A stretch of 64,000 bases of DNA from UBA8752 sp036159995 (GTDB taxonomy: Bacteria; Bacteroidota; Bacteroidia; Flavobacteriales_D; Sanyastnellaceae): NCBI GenBank assembly GCA_036159995.1, contig JAYYEI010000072.1, positions 1 to 64,000 of the forward strand, written 5' to 3'. The notes beneath the pieces are model-generated. The model searched no databases, was not told the DNA's origin, and was given only the letters and a program-made list of their open reading frames with translations. Shown piece after piece: positions 8,233 through 16,375 of this stretch. A program made the position numbers and the translations under genes. Positions within the stretch are counted from its first letter, which is position 1. Each line of letters starts with the position of its first letter.

Positions 8233-9351
8233 TCAATCGACCAGCAGCTGTACCTCCACCCGACGGTCGAAGGCCCCGCCCCATTCGGGACGGCTTTCCC
8301 CGAAATGGGCGGAGGCCACCCGTTCGGGAGACACCCCCCGTTCGAGAAGGTAATAGCGCACCACTTGGGCCCGGCGGCGGCTGAGTTCCATGTTGGTCCG
8401 CTCGTCACCCGTCGCATCGCTGTGTCCGGTGACGAGCACCCGGAGGTCCGGTCGGGCCGCCATCCACTCCACGAGGGTGTTGAGCGAATACTCCGCGCTC
8501 AGGCCGAGGGCCGCACTGCCCTCCGGAAACTGCAGGGTGAACGACTCCGGCAATCCTCCGGGGAACGTCGACCGGCCACCCGGTGACCATCCTCCATCGG
8601 GACCGGCGGTGGGAAATCCGCCTCCGGACACACCGCCTCCAGGCGGTCGGGGTGTCCCCCCGCGTTCCAGGGCCTCGACCCGGCCGATGAGCTCCCGGAT
8701 GGCCCCTTCCAAGGCGCGGAGAGCGTCGTCGTCCTGGCGAGTACCGCCTGTAACGCCTCCCAGCCCGTCCAGGCTGCTCTCGTCCCGGGCACCGCCCCCG
8801 AAGTCGGGCAGCGGCTCGGGACTCAACGGATCGCTGCCCCCCTGCAGGTCCTCCCAGTCCCGGGCAAGATCCGACCGGGCCCGGACCTCGCCGGACAGGA
8901 ACCCATTGGCATACACCCCCACGTCCATGGCGATGAGGATCATGACGTCCTGGATGGCGCGCTCCACCTCATAGTACCGCCAGTCCTCCTCGGACCATCC
9001 ACGCGGGGCGGCGGACAGCGTCTTTCCATCTAGCGCAGAGACCCCCTCGCTGACCCGGGCGGAGAACCGGCGGAATTCACGGAGGCCGCCTTCGAAATAG
9101 TACGGCGCCGACGCCCGGACCACATCCCGCATGGTCTTCAGCAGGCGGTTGGGCGAGGTGCGCAGCCGGACCTGGTTGCCTTCCGGCGCCACCTCGGCCT
9201 GAAGGCGCGCCTCGAGCACCTCCACCACGAGCTCTCTGTACCGCTGGACCGACTGGTCATCGGCATCCTGTGCCCTGGCCGGAAGCCCCCAAAGGAGCCC
9301 GCACGACAGGACCATCACAACCTTCAGGAAATCAGAAAGATGGCAGGGCAT
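8233..9351 (-). CDS. OmpA-family outer membrane/peptidoglycan-binding protein
   Basis: A 372-residue envelope protein. A signal peptide ends near ARAQ (about residue 28). The middle (30-170) is an unassigned mostly helical domain, followed by a low-complexity Gly/Pro-rich linker (about 195-265) after a short coiled-coil-like segment (LEGAIRELIGRVEALE). The last 105 residues form an OmpA C-terminal domain: VTGHSDATGDERTN and ELSRRRAQVVRYYLLERGV carry the conserved Asp and Arg that bind diaminopimelate in peptidoglycan, and the protein ends FDRRVEVQLLVD. It therefore tethers the outer envelope to the wall. It sits downstream of the glycosylphosphotransferase gene; a shared role in envelope assembly is inference. 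Confidence 0.85.
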   Translation of the reverse strand: MPCHLSDFLKVVMVLSCGLLWGLPARAQDADDQSVQRYRELVVEVLEARLQAEVAPEGNQVRLRTSPNRLLKTMRDVVRASAPYYFEGGLREFRRFSARVSEGVSALDGKTLSAAPRGWSEEDWRYYEVERAIQDVMILIAMDVGVYANGFLSGEVRARSDLARDWEDLQGGSDPLSPEPLPDFGGGARDESSLDGLGGVTGGTRQDDDALRALEGAIRELIGRVEALERGGTPRPPGGGVSGGGFPTAGPDGGWSPGGRSTFPGGLPESFTLQFPEGSAALGLSAEYSLNTLVEWMAARPDLRVLVTGHSDATGDERTNMELSRRRAQVVRYYLLERGVSPERVASAHFGESRPEWGGAFDRRVEVQLLVD

Positions 9352-9410
9352 TGAAGCCCGAATTTAACTCATTATGAAGCAGGCATTGACACCGGCCACG
9401 AAGCGGCGCC

Positions 9411-10886
9411 TCACTTCCCCCGACCGCGGAGGACGATCCAGACCGTGTAAGCCAGGATCTTGATGTCCAGACTGAGGGACATGTTCTCCATGTAAATCAG
9501 GTCAAACCGGAGCCGTTGGACCATCTGGTCCACGTTCTCGGCGTATCCATACTTGACCTGGCCCCAGGACGTGATGCCGGGGCGGACCTTCTGCAGGTGC
9601 CGGTAGTGGGGCGCCCGTTCGGAGATCAGGTCGATGTAGTGCTGCCGTTCGGGCCGTGGGCCGACCAGCGACATCTCCCCGATGAGCACATTGTAGAACT
9701 GAGGCAGCTCGTCCAGCCTGGATTTCCGGAGGAACCGGCCGATCGGCGTGATCCGGGGATCGTTGTCCCGCGAAAGCTGGGGGCCCTGCTCCTCGGCATT
9801 GGTGTACATGGAGCGGAACTTGTGGATGGTGAACGGACGTCCCCACCGGCCCACCCGCTCCTGATGGAACAGGACGGGGCCCGTCGAGCCCAGCTTGACT
9901 CCGATCGCGATGCACAGGAGGAGCGGCGCGAGGAGAACCAGGGCAATGGCACTGGCGACCACGTCGATGGCACGTTTCACCGCCACCTGCCACGACGGCA
10001 TGATGTCCCGTCGAATGGCGATGAGTGGCGCGCCGAACAGGCTCTGCATCCGGACCGATCCGGAGAGGATGTCGTAGATGTCGGGGACAATCTTTACGCC
10101 GACCCCGAGCCCTTCGAGCTCTCCGAGGATGGCCTCCAGCTCCCCATGATCGGAACTCCGGATGGCGAGGATGACTTCTTCCACCTCCTGCTCCCGAATC
10201 AGGGTGGCCAACTCGCCAATGGCCCCCACGCAGGGAATGCCGTCCAGCGCCCGGCCGTCCTCATCGCCCACACGCACGACCCCGATGAACCGGAATCCCG
10301 GATTGCGGCGGAGCGCACGGATCTCGCGGACCATCTCCGCCGCCCGCTCGTTGCAACCGACGACGAGGGTGTTGAAGGCAATCTCGCCGCGGTGGACCCG
10401 CTTGACCGTCCGGGTCGTCAGCGGCAAACGGAGGGCGAGGACGGACAGGACCTGCGCTCCGAAGAGCACGAGCAGGGACCGGTAATACTGCGTGTAGGTG
10501 CTGATCTGGTCGTCGAGGATGAGCACGAAGAAGAGGGTCAGGGAGCCCAGCAGGGTCACCCAGAGCACCTGTCCCACTTCCTGCGAGCGGTGGCGCCGGA
10601 AGGGTTCCGAATGCATGCCGGCGAGACCATACAGGCCAATCCAGAACATGGGCACGAAGACCGTCCCGAACAAGAAATTGCCATCCTCGAGCAACCGCGC
10701 GGGAAGCCAGGTCTCCAGATAGGCCGGGGCCAACTCGAGGAACCGCTTCCGGAAGAGGAAGAGCGTGGTCCAGGCGACCACCGAAGCCAGCCCATCCCCC
10801 AGCACATACCGCATCCCGGCCCAACGCCTGGCGGAGGCGGTGATGGGCTTGGCCGTGTCGGCCAGGGCGGCGGGGTCGGGAAGCAT
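9411..10886 (-). CDS. Polyprenyl glycosylphosphotransferase (WcaJ/WbaP type)
   Basis: Initiating sugar-phosphate transferase for exopolysaccharide or O-antigen synthesis: moves a hexose-1-phosphate from a UDP-sugar to undecaprenyl phosphate at the inner membrane. The 491-residue protein has four N-terminal membrane helices, a cytoplasmic Rossmann-like CoA-binding domain (about 170-290), a reentrant helix near 310-340, then the catalytic PGT domain with KFRSMYTNAEEQGPQ, FLRKSRLDELPQFYNVL and MSLVGPRPER, all diagnostic. ATG 10886 begins two bases after the preceding lipoprotein stop, so translation is probably coupled; an upstream in-frame start at 10958 would overlap that gene. No glycosyltransferases or Wzx/Wzy genes adjoin it. 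Confidence 0.92.
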   Translation of the reverse strand: MLPDPAALADTAKPITASARRWAGMRYVLGDGLASVVAWTTLFLFRKRFLELAPAYLETWLPARLLEDGNFLFGTVFVPMFWIGLYGLAGMHSEPFRRHRSQEVGQVLWVTLLGSLTLFFVLILDDQISTYTQYYRSLLVLFGAQVLSVLALRLPLTTRTVKRVHRGEIAFNTLVVGCNERAAEMVREIRALRRNPGFRFIGVVRVGDEDGRALDGIPCVGAIGELATLIREQEVEEVILAIRSSDHGELEAILGELEGLGVGVKIVPDIYDILSGSVRMQSLFGAPLIAIRRDIMPSWQVAVKRAIDVVASAIALVLLAPLLLCIAIGVKLGSTGPVLFHQERVGRWGRPFTIHKFRSMYTNAEEQGPQLSRDNDPRITPIGRFLRKSRLDELPQFYNVLIGEMSLVGPRPERQHYIDLISERAPHYRHLQKVRPGITSWGQVKYGYAENVDQMVQRLRFDLIYMENMSLSLDIKILAYTVWIVLRGRGK

Positions 10887-10888
10887 GG

Positions 10889-11782
10889 TCAATAGGTCAG
10901 GATGCGCAGGTTGTCGAGGCCGACGGTGCCCGTGGAACGGCCGGATTCGAGAAAGCACTCGAAGTAGACCTCGAAATGGTCCGCCGTGCCTTGCGCTGTC
11001 ACGAGGGGCGCGAGGTCAATGTAAATCTTGTTCCAGACCGGGTCCACCCCGTCATCGGTTGCCGTCAGGACCATGGCCGGATGCTGCCACTCCTGGCCGC
11101 TCCGAAATCCGAACAGGCCCACCGCGAAGGGCTGGTCACACCGGTAGTCCATCTCAAGGAAGGCCGGGGCACCGTTCTGCAGGTCGTACTCCTGCTCCAC
11201 CGTCCGCACCCGGACGGCTTCCGCCCCGACGGACACCTCGATTCGGCCCGACTCGTCCCCCTCGAAGACCTGGTCCTCGGCATCGACCCGCTGAAGGCCG
11301 ACACCCCCAATCATGGAGCCGAACACATTGGAGGTCTCGAAGTCCTCCACCCTCAGCAGCCGGACGTCCTCCACGAGCCCGACTTCGGGCGACAGGGTGT
11401 CCCGCATGCCGGGATCAGGAAAGTCGAGTTGCTCGTAAGCCGTGAAGAAGGGATAGGGTGCCCGCCGGTCACTCAGGCCGTTCTCCCGGATGCCCGCCAG
11501 CAACCTCACTTCGCCTCCCTGTGTGTCCTCCGGCAGGAGCGGCACCACGGCAGGCAGGGGAAAGATGCCGACCACGTCGGTGGCGCTGTAGACCCACAGG
11601 TCTGTGATCTTGGAGGAAGCCGTCCCCTGGAGCTCACCCGGCACGAAGGCCACATCCGGAACGATGAGATAACGGGGTATGTCCTGGTCTTCTCCCAGGA
11701 TGGAACAGCCCCACAGGCCCAGAATGACGAGGGCCAATTGGAGGGGCTTCAGGCCGAGTTGTGCGATGCGATCAATCCGCAT
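10889..11782 (-). CDS. Putative lipoprotein of unknown function
   Basis: I do not recognise this 297-residue protein. It begins with a hydrophobic segment and a lipobox-like LGLWGCS (Cys about residue 26), so it is probably a lipoprotein of the outer membrane. The rest is beta-rich and has no catalytic motif; a C-terminal block ending TGTVGLDNLRILTY resembles the jelly-roll or carbohydrate-binding folds that often end in 'DNLR'. It is the first gene of an apparent run with the glycosylphosphotransferase (2 bases downstream) and perhaps the OmpA-like gene, which suggests a role at the cell surface or in polysaccharide handling, by context only. Confidence 0.65.
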   Translation of the reverse strand: MRIDRIAQLGLKPLQLALVILGLWGCSILGEDQDIPRYLIVPDVAFVPGELQGTASSKITDLWVYSATDVVGIFPLPAVVPLLPEDTQGGEVRLLAGIRENGLSDRRAPYPFFTAYEQLDFPDPGMRDTLSPEVGLVEDVRLLRVEDFETSNVFGSMIGGVGLQRVDAEDQVFEGDESGRIEVSVGAEAVRVRTVEQEYDLQNGAPAFLEMDYRCDQPFAVGLFGFRSGQEWQHPAMVLTATDDGVDPVWNKIYIDLAPLVTAQGTADHFEVYFECFLESGRSTGTVGLDNLRILTY

Positions 11783-11916
11783 GGTTCAGGTCGATGGGGC
11801 CAGCATGTCCAATCTAGAATGCTCGCGCAATCAAGCCTCCAACGCCGCTTCTTGCCTTCATGGTATCGCGCGACACCCCGGAGTTTTCCACAGTCCCGAA
11901 AGTGGAGGACCCGGCA

Positions 11917-14436
11917 TCAGCGGATGATGAGGACATGGCCGCTCTTGCGCTCGATGCGCCTCACCCGGGAGGTTGGGTCCCGGAAGGTCAATTGGTACGC
12001 ATACATCCCGTCCCGGACGTAATACAGTTTCTCATCGAGCGGCCGGTTGTCGGCGCGGTGGCCTCCGGTCCAATACTCCTCGGGGTTTTCGGTCTCCCAA
12101 ATGAGCGCCCCCCAGCGGTCGAAGATCTTGAGGGCATATTCCTCCGGCTCGCAATCGAGGGTCGGACGCCACGCATCATTGATCAGGTCGCCGTCGGGCG
12201 TGAAGGCACTCGGGGCGAAAACGAGACAACCGCAGGGCACCTCGACCACGGACACCGTGTCGGAGACGCTCCCGCAATCGGTGGTGTGGGTCGCGATGTA
12301 GGTGCCCGCCTCGTTGACTTGGCGCGAGGGGCCAGTCAGCCCATCGTTCCACAGCACCGGATCCGGCACCCCAGTCTCGAGGTAGACCACCTGGTCGAGG
12401 CAGAACTCGACGACCTCCGGCAGCCCCATCTGGGGCAGGGCGCCGGACGGCACGACGATGCCAACGGACACCGGACATCCCGAAGCGGCGGACACCGCTT
12501 CAGCGAAATAGACACCGGGCTCGGTCACGGTGAGTCCGCCTTGGAGCTGCGGTTCCCCGTCGAGGGTCCAATCGGTCCACCCGTCCGGGAAGGGCACAAA
12601 AGCGAATTCGCCGGGGCAGAGCGCACCCACTTCAATGCTGGGCGCCTCGACCGGCTCGACCGTCACCCACGTGCTGTCGCTGCCCGCGCAGCCCGGCAGG
12701 ACCGTCACGGTCACGCCAATCCACCCGGGCGCATCGCCCTGCCATTGCCAGCCGGTGCTGCCATCGGACCACAGCGGGTCGGCCACGCCAACGAGCGGCT
12801 CGACATCCAGCTGGAGCTGGTCTGAACCGCACAACACGGCGCTGTCCGGCAATTCGGGAGCCGGCTCCTCGAGAACGGCCACGGCAATGGTGAGCTCGTC
12901 GACCACGCCACAGACATTGGTGACGGCGGCGGTGTACTCGGTCGTCGTCGTCGGAGACGCCTCAGGTTGGATGGCCGCTGCGTCATCGAGCCCCTCAACC
13001 GGAGACCATACCACCGCGGAAGTCGGATCCATATTCAAGTCCAAGGCCACGGACTGCCCGGTGCAGATGGCCACGGACTGCGACAGCGTGGGGCCTGGGG
13101 GATCAATCAATCCGATGGTGACGGTCGTCTCCAGCGCACATCCCGTGGTGGCGTCGAGCGCCGTGATCGTGGCTTCACCGGCTGTGGCGAGCCAGCCGTC
13201 GGGCATGGGCACCCCATTGACCATCCAATCGGTGCCCTCCTCCGGCCACGCGATCAGCAATTCTTCTCCCGCACAGAGATCCGGCGCCTCAGGCAGATCA
13301 AGGTCCCAGGCCGACAGGGCCACCACCCACGTGCTGTCCGTGCCGGAACATCCCTCGGCGCTTTCCACGGCCACCCCTTGCCAGCCGGCCTCGGTTCCCG
13401 TCCATTCGGCGGTCTGCGTGCCGTCGGTCCAAAGGATGGACGCCGCGTCCGCAGGGGCCTGGGCTTCAAGGGTCACCTCCTCCCCGGGACAAAACTCCAC
13501 CTCCTCGGGCAGGTCCGGCTCCGGCACGTCCCACACTTCGACAAGCGTTTCGGCGGTCAGGGTCTCGCCACAGACGTCGGTCCAGGTGGCCGTGTAGAGG
13601 GTCGTTTCATTCGGCTGTGCCGAGGTCATGGACGAATTCGGATTGGACAACCCCTCGACCGGGTCCCACGACACCGAGCCCTCCTCCGTCGACTGGAGGA
13701 CCAATTGCACGCCGCCTCCCGCACAGAACCCATGCTCGGGGGGCAACCCCACAGCCGAGGACGTGATGCAGACCGACTGCTGGTTGCTCGACCCTCCGGT
13801 CGAACCGGTGAAGCCCCACCAGACATCGGACTGGCCGTCGAAGATCTCTTCGATGATGTCTTCCTGCAGGACGAGGCGCTCCTCACAGTCGAAGTAGAAT
13901 CGAATGATCTGCAATACGGGATCCCATTCCAGCTTGAACTGGTGTGGCTGGCCATCCTCGATGTTGGCTCCGTCCAGGCGGGCAGACACGGGACCCGCCA
14001 GATTGAAATACGGGGCGGTGTGCAAGTTGACTCCGTCTCGCAGGAAGGCCACGTGATCCGCCACCGGATCGCCCACGTCGACATTCTGCCACGTGTCAAT
14101 CTCCACCCCGAAACTGGGGTTGAACCCTTCGAAGCCCAGACCGCCTCCGGCCACGCCGATGGCCGCCGGCCCGACGGACTGCATCACGAAGACGATGCCG
14201 TCGGCTCCGTTGGCGTCCGCGCTGCCCAATTCGACGTCCACATTGATGGTGAAGGGCTGGGTCAGGTCGAGTTGATCGTTGAACCAGACTGCGCCCAATT
14301 CCCACTCGTTGTTGTCGGTGATCTGGTAGCAGTCGCCACCCAAATTGGAGGCATCCCCGACAAAGGAGCACACGGGCTGCGCCAGGAGGGTCCCCAGGCT
14401 GCTGAGCACGAGGAAGATTCCCAAGGCAAGGCGCAT
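11917..14436 (-). CDS. Large secreted adhesin: L-type lectin domain, Cys-rich repeats, gliding-motility C-terminal domain
   Basis: An 839-residue surface protein. After a 20-residue signal peptide ending LLAQ comes a bacterial L-type (legume-like) lectin domain, about 22-245, with the typical DGIVFVMQS and FGVEIDTWQN blocks that bind calcium and sugar. It is followed by about five repeats of roughly 95 residues with a conserved Cys-Pro/Ala-Gly-Glu start and Trp-Thr/Ser-Asp-Gly core, of the PKD/Ig-like kind. The final 85 residues are a gliding-motility-associated C-terminal domain (PSAFTPDGDLINDAW, FDRWGALIWE, DGMYAYQLTF), the type B signal for T9SS export. ATG 14436 is decided by the signal peptide and TTTCTTTG ending four bases upstream; the open frame runs 1.2 kb further but over other genes. 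Confidence 0.88.
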   Translation of the reverse strand: MRLALGIFLVLSSLGTLLAQPVCSFVGDASNLGGDCYQITDNNEWELGAVWFNDQLDLTQPFTINVDVELGSADANGADGIVFVMQSVGPAAIGVAGGGLGFEGFNPSFGVEIDTWQNVDVGDPVADHVAFLRDGVNLHTAPYFNLAGPVSARLDGANIEDGQPHQFKLEWDPVLQIIRFYFDCEERLVLQEDIIEEIFDGQSDVWWGFTGSTGGSSNQQSVCITSSAVGLPPEHGFCAGGGVQLVLQSTEEGSVSWDPVEGLSNPNSSMTSAQPNETTLYTATWTDVCGETLTAETLVEVWDVPEPDLPEEVEFCPGEEVTLEAQAPADAASILWTDGTQTAEWTGTEAGWQGVAVESAEGCSGTDSTWVVALSAWDLDLPEAPDLCAGEELLIAWPEEGTDWMVNGVPMPDGWLATAGEATITALDATTGCALETTVTIGLIDPPGPTLSQSVAICTGQSVALDLNMDPTSAVVWSPVEGLDDAAAIQPEASPTTTTEYTAAVTNVCGVVDELTIAVAVLEEPAPELPDSAVLCGSDQLQLDVEPLVGVADPLWSDGSTGWQWQGDAPGWIGVTVTVLPGCAGSDSTWVTVEPVEAPSIEVGALCPGEFAFVPFPDGWTDWTLDGEPQLQGGLTVTEPGVYFAEAVSAASGCPVSVGIVVPSGALPQMGLPEVVEFCLDQVVYLETGVPDPVLWNDGLTGPSRQVNEAGTYIATHTTDCGSVSDTVSVVEVPCGCLVFAPSAFTPDGDLINDAWRPTLDCEPEEYALKIFDRWGALIWETENPEEYWTGGHRADNRPLDEKLYYVRDGMYAYQLTFRDPTSRVRRIERKSGHVLIIR

Positions 14437-14452
14437 TCGGCAAAGAAACGAC

Positions 14453-14481
14453 GAAGGCCGGGCTTGCGTTGCCCGGCCTTC
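14453..14481 (-). terminator. Hairpin terminator downstream of transaldolase-like gene
   Basis: A perfect 11-base-pair inverted repeat (arms 14453-14463 and 14471-14481, 7-base loop) lies 29 bases after the aldolase stop. In that direction it is followed by a T-rich GTCGTTTCTTTG. The same T-run doubles as the -7-like element of the next gene on this strand, so termination and initiation signals are fused. Confidence 0.6.
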
Positions 14482-14510
14482 AGTCAATTGTGTCACTGTC
14501 GTGCGTGGAC

Positions 14511-15179
14511 TCAAGCAGGAACGGCACCGGCCGCCTTGGCGTGGTCTGCGAGGAACTTCTCGAGGCCGCTGTCGGTGAGCGGGTGCTTGAGCAGGCCCTT
14601 GATGGCCGAGAGCGGGCCGGTCATCACGTCGGCGCCAATCTGGGCGCACTCGATGACGTGCATGGTGTGGCGCACGGAGGCCGCGAGGATCTCCGTCTTG
14701 AACATGTAGTTGTCGTAGATGCCGCGGATCTGAGAAATCAGCTGCAGGCCATCGGTGGAGATGTCGTCGAGGCGGCCGATGAACGGGCTCACGTAGTCGG
14801 CACCAGCCTTGGCGGCGAGCAAGGCCTGTCCAGCGGAGAAGACGAGGGTGCAGTTGGTGCGGATGCCCTTGTCGGAGAAGTAACGGAGGGCCTTGACGCC
14901 GTCCTCGATCATCGGGACCTTGACCACGATGTTGTCGTGCAGGGCAGCCAGCTCTTCGCCCTCGCGGACCATGTCCTCGAAGTTGGTGCTGATCACCTCG
15001 GCGCTGACGTCGCCGTCGACGATGTTGCAGATGTCCACGTAGTGCTGGCGGACGGCCCCGTCTCCGGAGATGCCCTCCTTGGCCATCAGGCTGGGGTTGG
15101 TGGTCACGCCGTCGAGCACGCCGAGGGCGGCAGCTTCGCGGATTTGGTCGAGGTTGGCGGTGTCGATGAAGAACTTCAT
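14511..15179 (-). CDS. fsa: Transaldolase / fructose-6-phosphate aldolase-like protein
   Basis: Small (222-residue) class I aldolase of the transaldolase superfamily. Members either transfer dihydroxyacetone units between fructose-6-phosphate and erythrose-4-phosphate in the pentose phosphate pathway or act as a fructose-6-phosphate aldolase. Motifs: FIDTANLDQI, GVTTNPSLMAK, the Schiff-base Lys in VVKVPM (about residue 86), SPFIGRLDD and KTEILAASVR. Length and motif spacing fit the MipB/TalC group, whose Bacteroidota members are usually genuine transaldolases. A -7 box TAAGTTTG lies 19 bases upstream of the ATG, and a hairpin terminator follows. Confidence 0.92.
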   Translation of the reverse strand: MKFFIDTANLDQIREAAALGVLDGVTTNPSLMAKEGISGDGAVRQHYVDICNIVDGDVSAEVISTNFEDMVREGEELAALHDNIVVKVPMIEDGVKALRYFSDKGIRTNCTLVFSAGQALLAAKAGADYVSPFIGRLDDISTDGLQLISQIRGIYDNYMFKTEILAASVRHTMHVIECAQIGADVMTGPLSAIKGLLKHPLTDSGLEKFLADHAKAAGAVPA

Positions 15180-15198
15180 GGGGTCGGGAATCGTGAGG

Positions 15199-15206
15199 CA
15201 AACTTA
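15199..15206 (-). promoter_or_regulatory. Putative -7 promoter element of transaldolase-like gene
   Basis: TAAGTTTG on the minus strand matches TAnnTTTG; 19 bases separate it from the ATG at 15179, predicting a short leader of about 15 bases. Confidence 0.55.
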
Positions 15207-15322
15207 GCCGCCACCCCGCTCCGCGGCCGCAGGAATCCGCTCCGGTTTGTCCACGTTGAATCCCGGTTCCGTCTGGGCTGGCCTTGCGGAGACCATCTGC
15301 CGGGAAACGCCGACATTGGGGC

Positions 15323-15658
15323 ATGCTTTCGCCTGACGAGAAGGATAAGATCCGGGTGGCCATCGAGCGCAAGGCGCGGGACCTCGACGAGCGGATTGAG
15401 GAATACCGCGAGCTGACCAAGCCCATTCCCCCGAGCGAGGCCATCGGCCGCGTCAGCCGGATGGACGCCATCAACAACAAGTCCGTCAACGAGGCCGCCC
15501 TGCGCCAGGCCGAGAAGCAGCGGCAGGGCTTGGACCGGGCGCTCCAACGCCTCGACGACGACCGCTTCGGCCTCTGCACGCGGTGTGGAGAGCCCATCCC
15601 CACCGGCCGCCTCTTGCTGATGCCGGGGGCCGTCACCTGCGTCCGGTGCGCGGGTTGA
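15323..15658 (+). CDS. TraR/DksA-family zinc-finger protein
   Basis: A 111-residue protein of the TraR/DksA family, members of which bind the secondary channel of RNA polymerase and alter promoter output with ppGpp. The N-terminal two thirds is helical coiled coil, and the C-terminus has a four-cysteine zinc finger, LCTRCGEPIPTGRLLLMP then TCVRCAG. The coiled-coil tip of true DksA carries DxxDxA; here the tip reads RVSRMDAINNKS, so it may be a variant rather than a canonical ppGpp co-factor. ATG 15323 excludes an Arg-rich stretch upstream that does not look coding. The Sua5-like gene follows after 31 bases on the same strand. Confidence 0.85.
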   Translation: MLSPDEKDKIRVAIERKARDLDERIEEYRELTKPIPPSEAIGRVSRMDAINNKSVNEAALRQAEKQRQGLDRALQRLDDDRFGLCTRCGEPIPTGRLLLMPGAVTCVRCAG

Positions 15659-15689
15659 TTTCCCGGCCGGAATTCCCGAACTTCTTGTC

Positions 15690-16310
15690 ATGCTCATCGA
15701 GATTCACCAAGAAACCCCGGAGCTCCGCAAGGTGGAGCAGGCGGCGGAGTTGTTGCGCCGGGACGGCGTCCTGATCATCCCTTCCGATTCGGTGTACTCG
15801 TTTGCCTGTGCCTTGGGCTCCACCAAGGGGCTGGAAAAGATGGCCCGGCTGCGTGACTTGAGCCCCAGCGAGGCCAATTTCTCCCTCCTCTGCCAGGACC
15901 TGAGCCAGGTGAGCCAATACGTCGCCCCCCTGCCCCAGCCGGTCTTCAAGCTGATGAAGCGCGCACTGCCCGGCCCCTTCACCTTCATCCTCAACGCCGG
16001 GGTCAAGGTGCCGCGTCTCTTCCGCAAGTCGAAGAAGGAGGTCGGCATCCGCATCCCCGACCACGCCGTGCCCAAGGCCCTCATCGAGGCCATGGGGCGC
16101 CCGTTGGTGGTGAGCTCGGTCCACCACGACGACGAGGCCATCGAGTACATGACCGACCCCAGCCTGGTCCACGAGAAATACAGCGGCCAGGTGGACGCCG
16201 TGGTCGGCGGCGGGCTCGGCCACCTCGAGGCTTCCACGGTCATCGACTGCACCTCGGGGGAACCCGAAGTGGTCCGGGAGGGCCGCGGGGCGCTCGAAGG
16301 GGTCCTGTGA
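15690..16310 (+). CDS. Sua5/YciO/YrdC-family protein (threonylcarbamoyl-AMP synthase type)
   Basis: A 206-residue YrdC-fold protein. Canonical members make threonylcarbamoyl-AMP from threonine, bicarbonate and ATP for the t6A modification of ANN-decoding tRNAs. Visible motifs: the positively charged groove start PSDSVYSFACAL, the KxxR-type block near EKMARLRDL, ALPGPFTFIL, and VGIRIPDH with SSVH later. The sequence is closer to the YciO branch (KLMKRALPGPFT, RKSKKEVGIRIP), for which the tRNA function is less certain, so a paralogue elsewhere may be the essential enzyme. It follows the DksA-like gene by 31 bases. Confidence 0.85.
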   Translation: MLIEIHQETPELRKVEQAAELLRRDGVLIIPSDSVYSFACALGSTKGLEKMARLRDLSPSEANFSLLCQDLSQVSQYVAPLPQPVFKLMKRALPGPFTFILNAGVKVPRLFRKSKKEVGIRIPDHAVPKALIEAMGRPLVVSSVHHDDEAIEYMTDPSLVHEKYSGQVDAVVGGGLGHLEASTVIDCTSGEPEVVREGRGALEGVL

Positions 16311-16375
16311 CATTTGTCATCGGAGGCGGTTTCCCGGCCGGACCGGTGTAGCTTGAGGGGACATCGCCACCGCAG

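Noticed and set aside
12967..14709. A 580-codon plus-strand open frame opposite the lectin-like adhesin
   Set aside because: It is antisense to a protein with lectin and gliding-motility domains and has no recognisable feature of its own.
14437..15636. A 1.2-kb 5' extension of the lectin-like gene
   Set aside because: The extension runs over the transaldolase-like gene in another frame and lacks a signal peptide; the start at 14436 has both a signal peptide and a promoter-like element.
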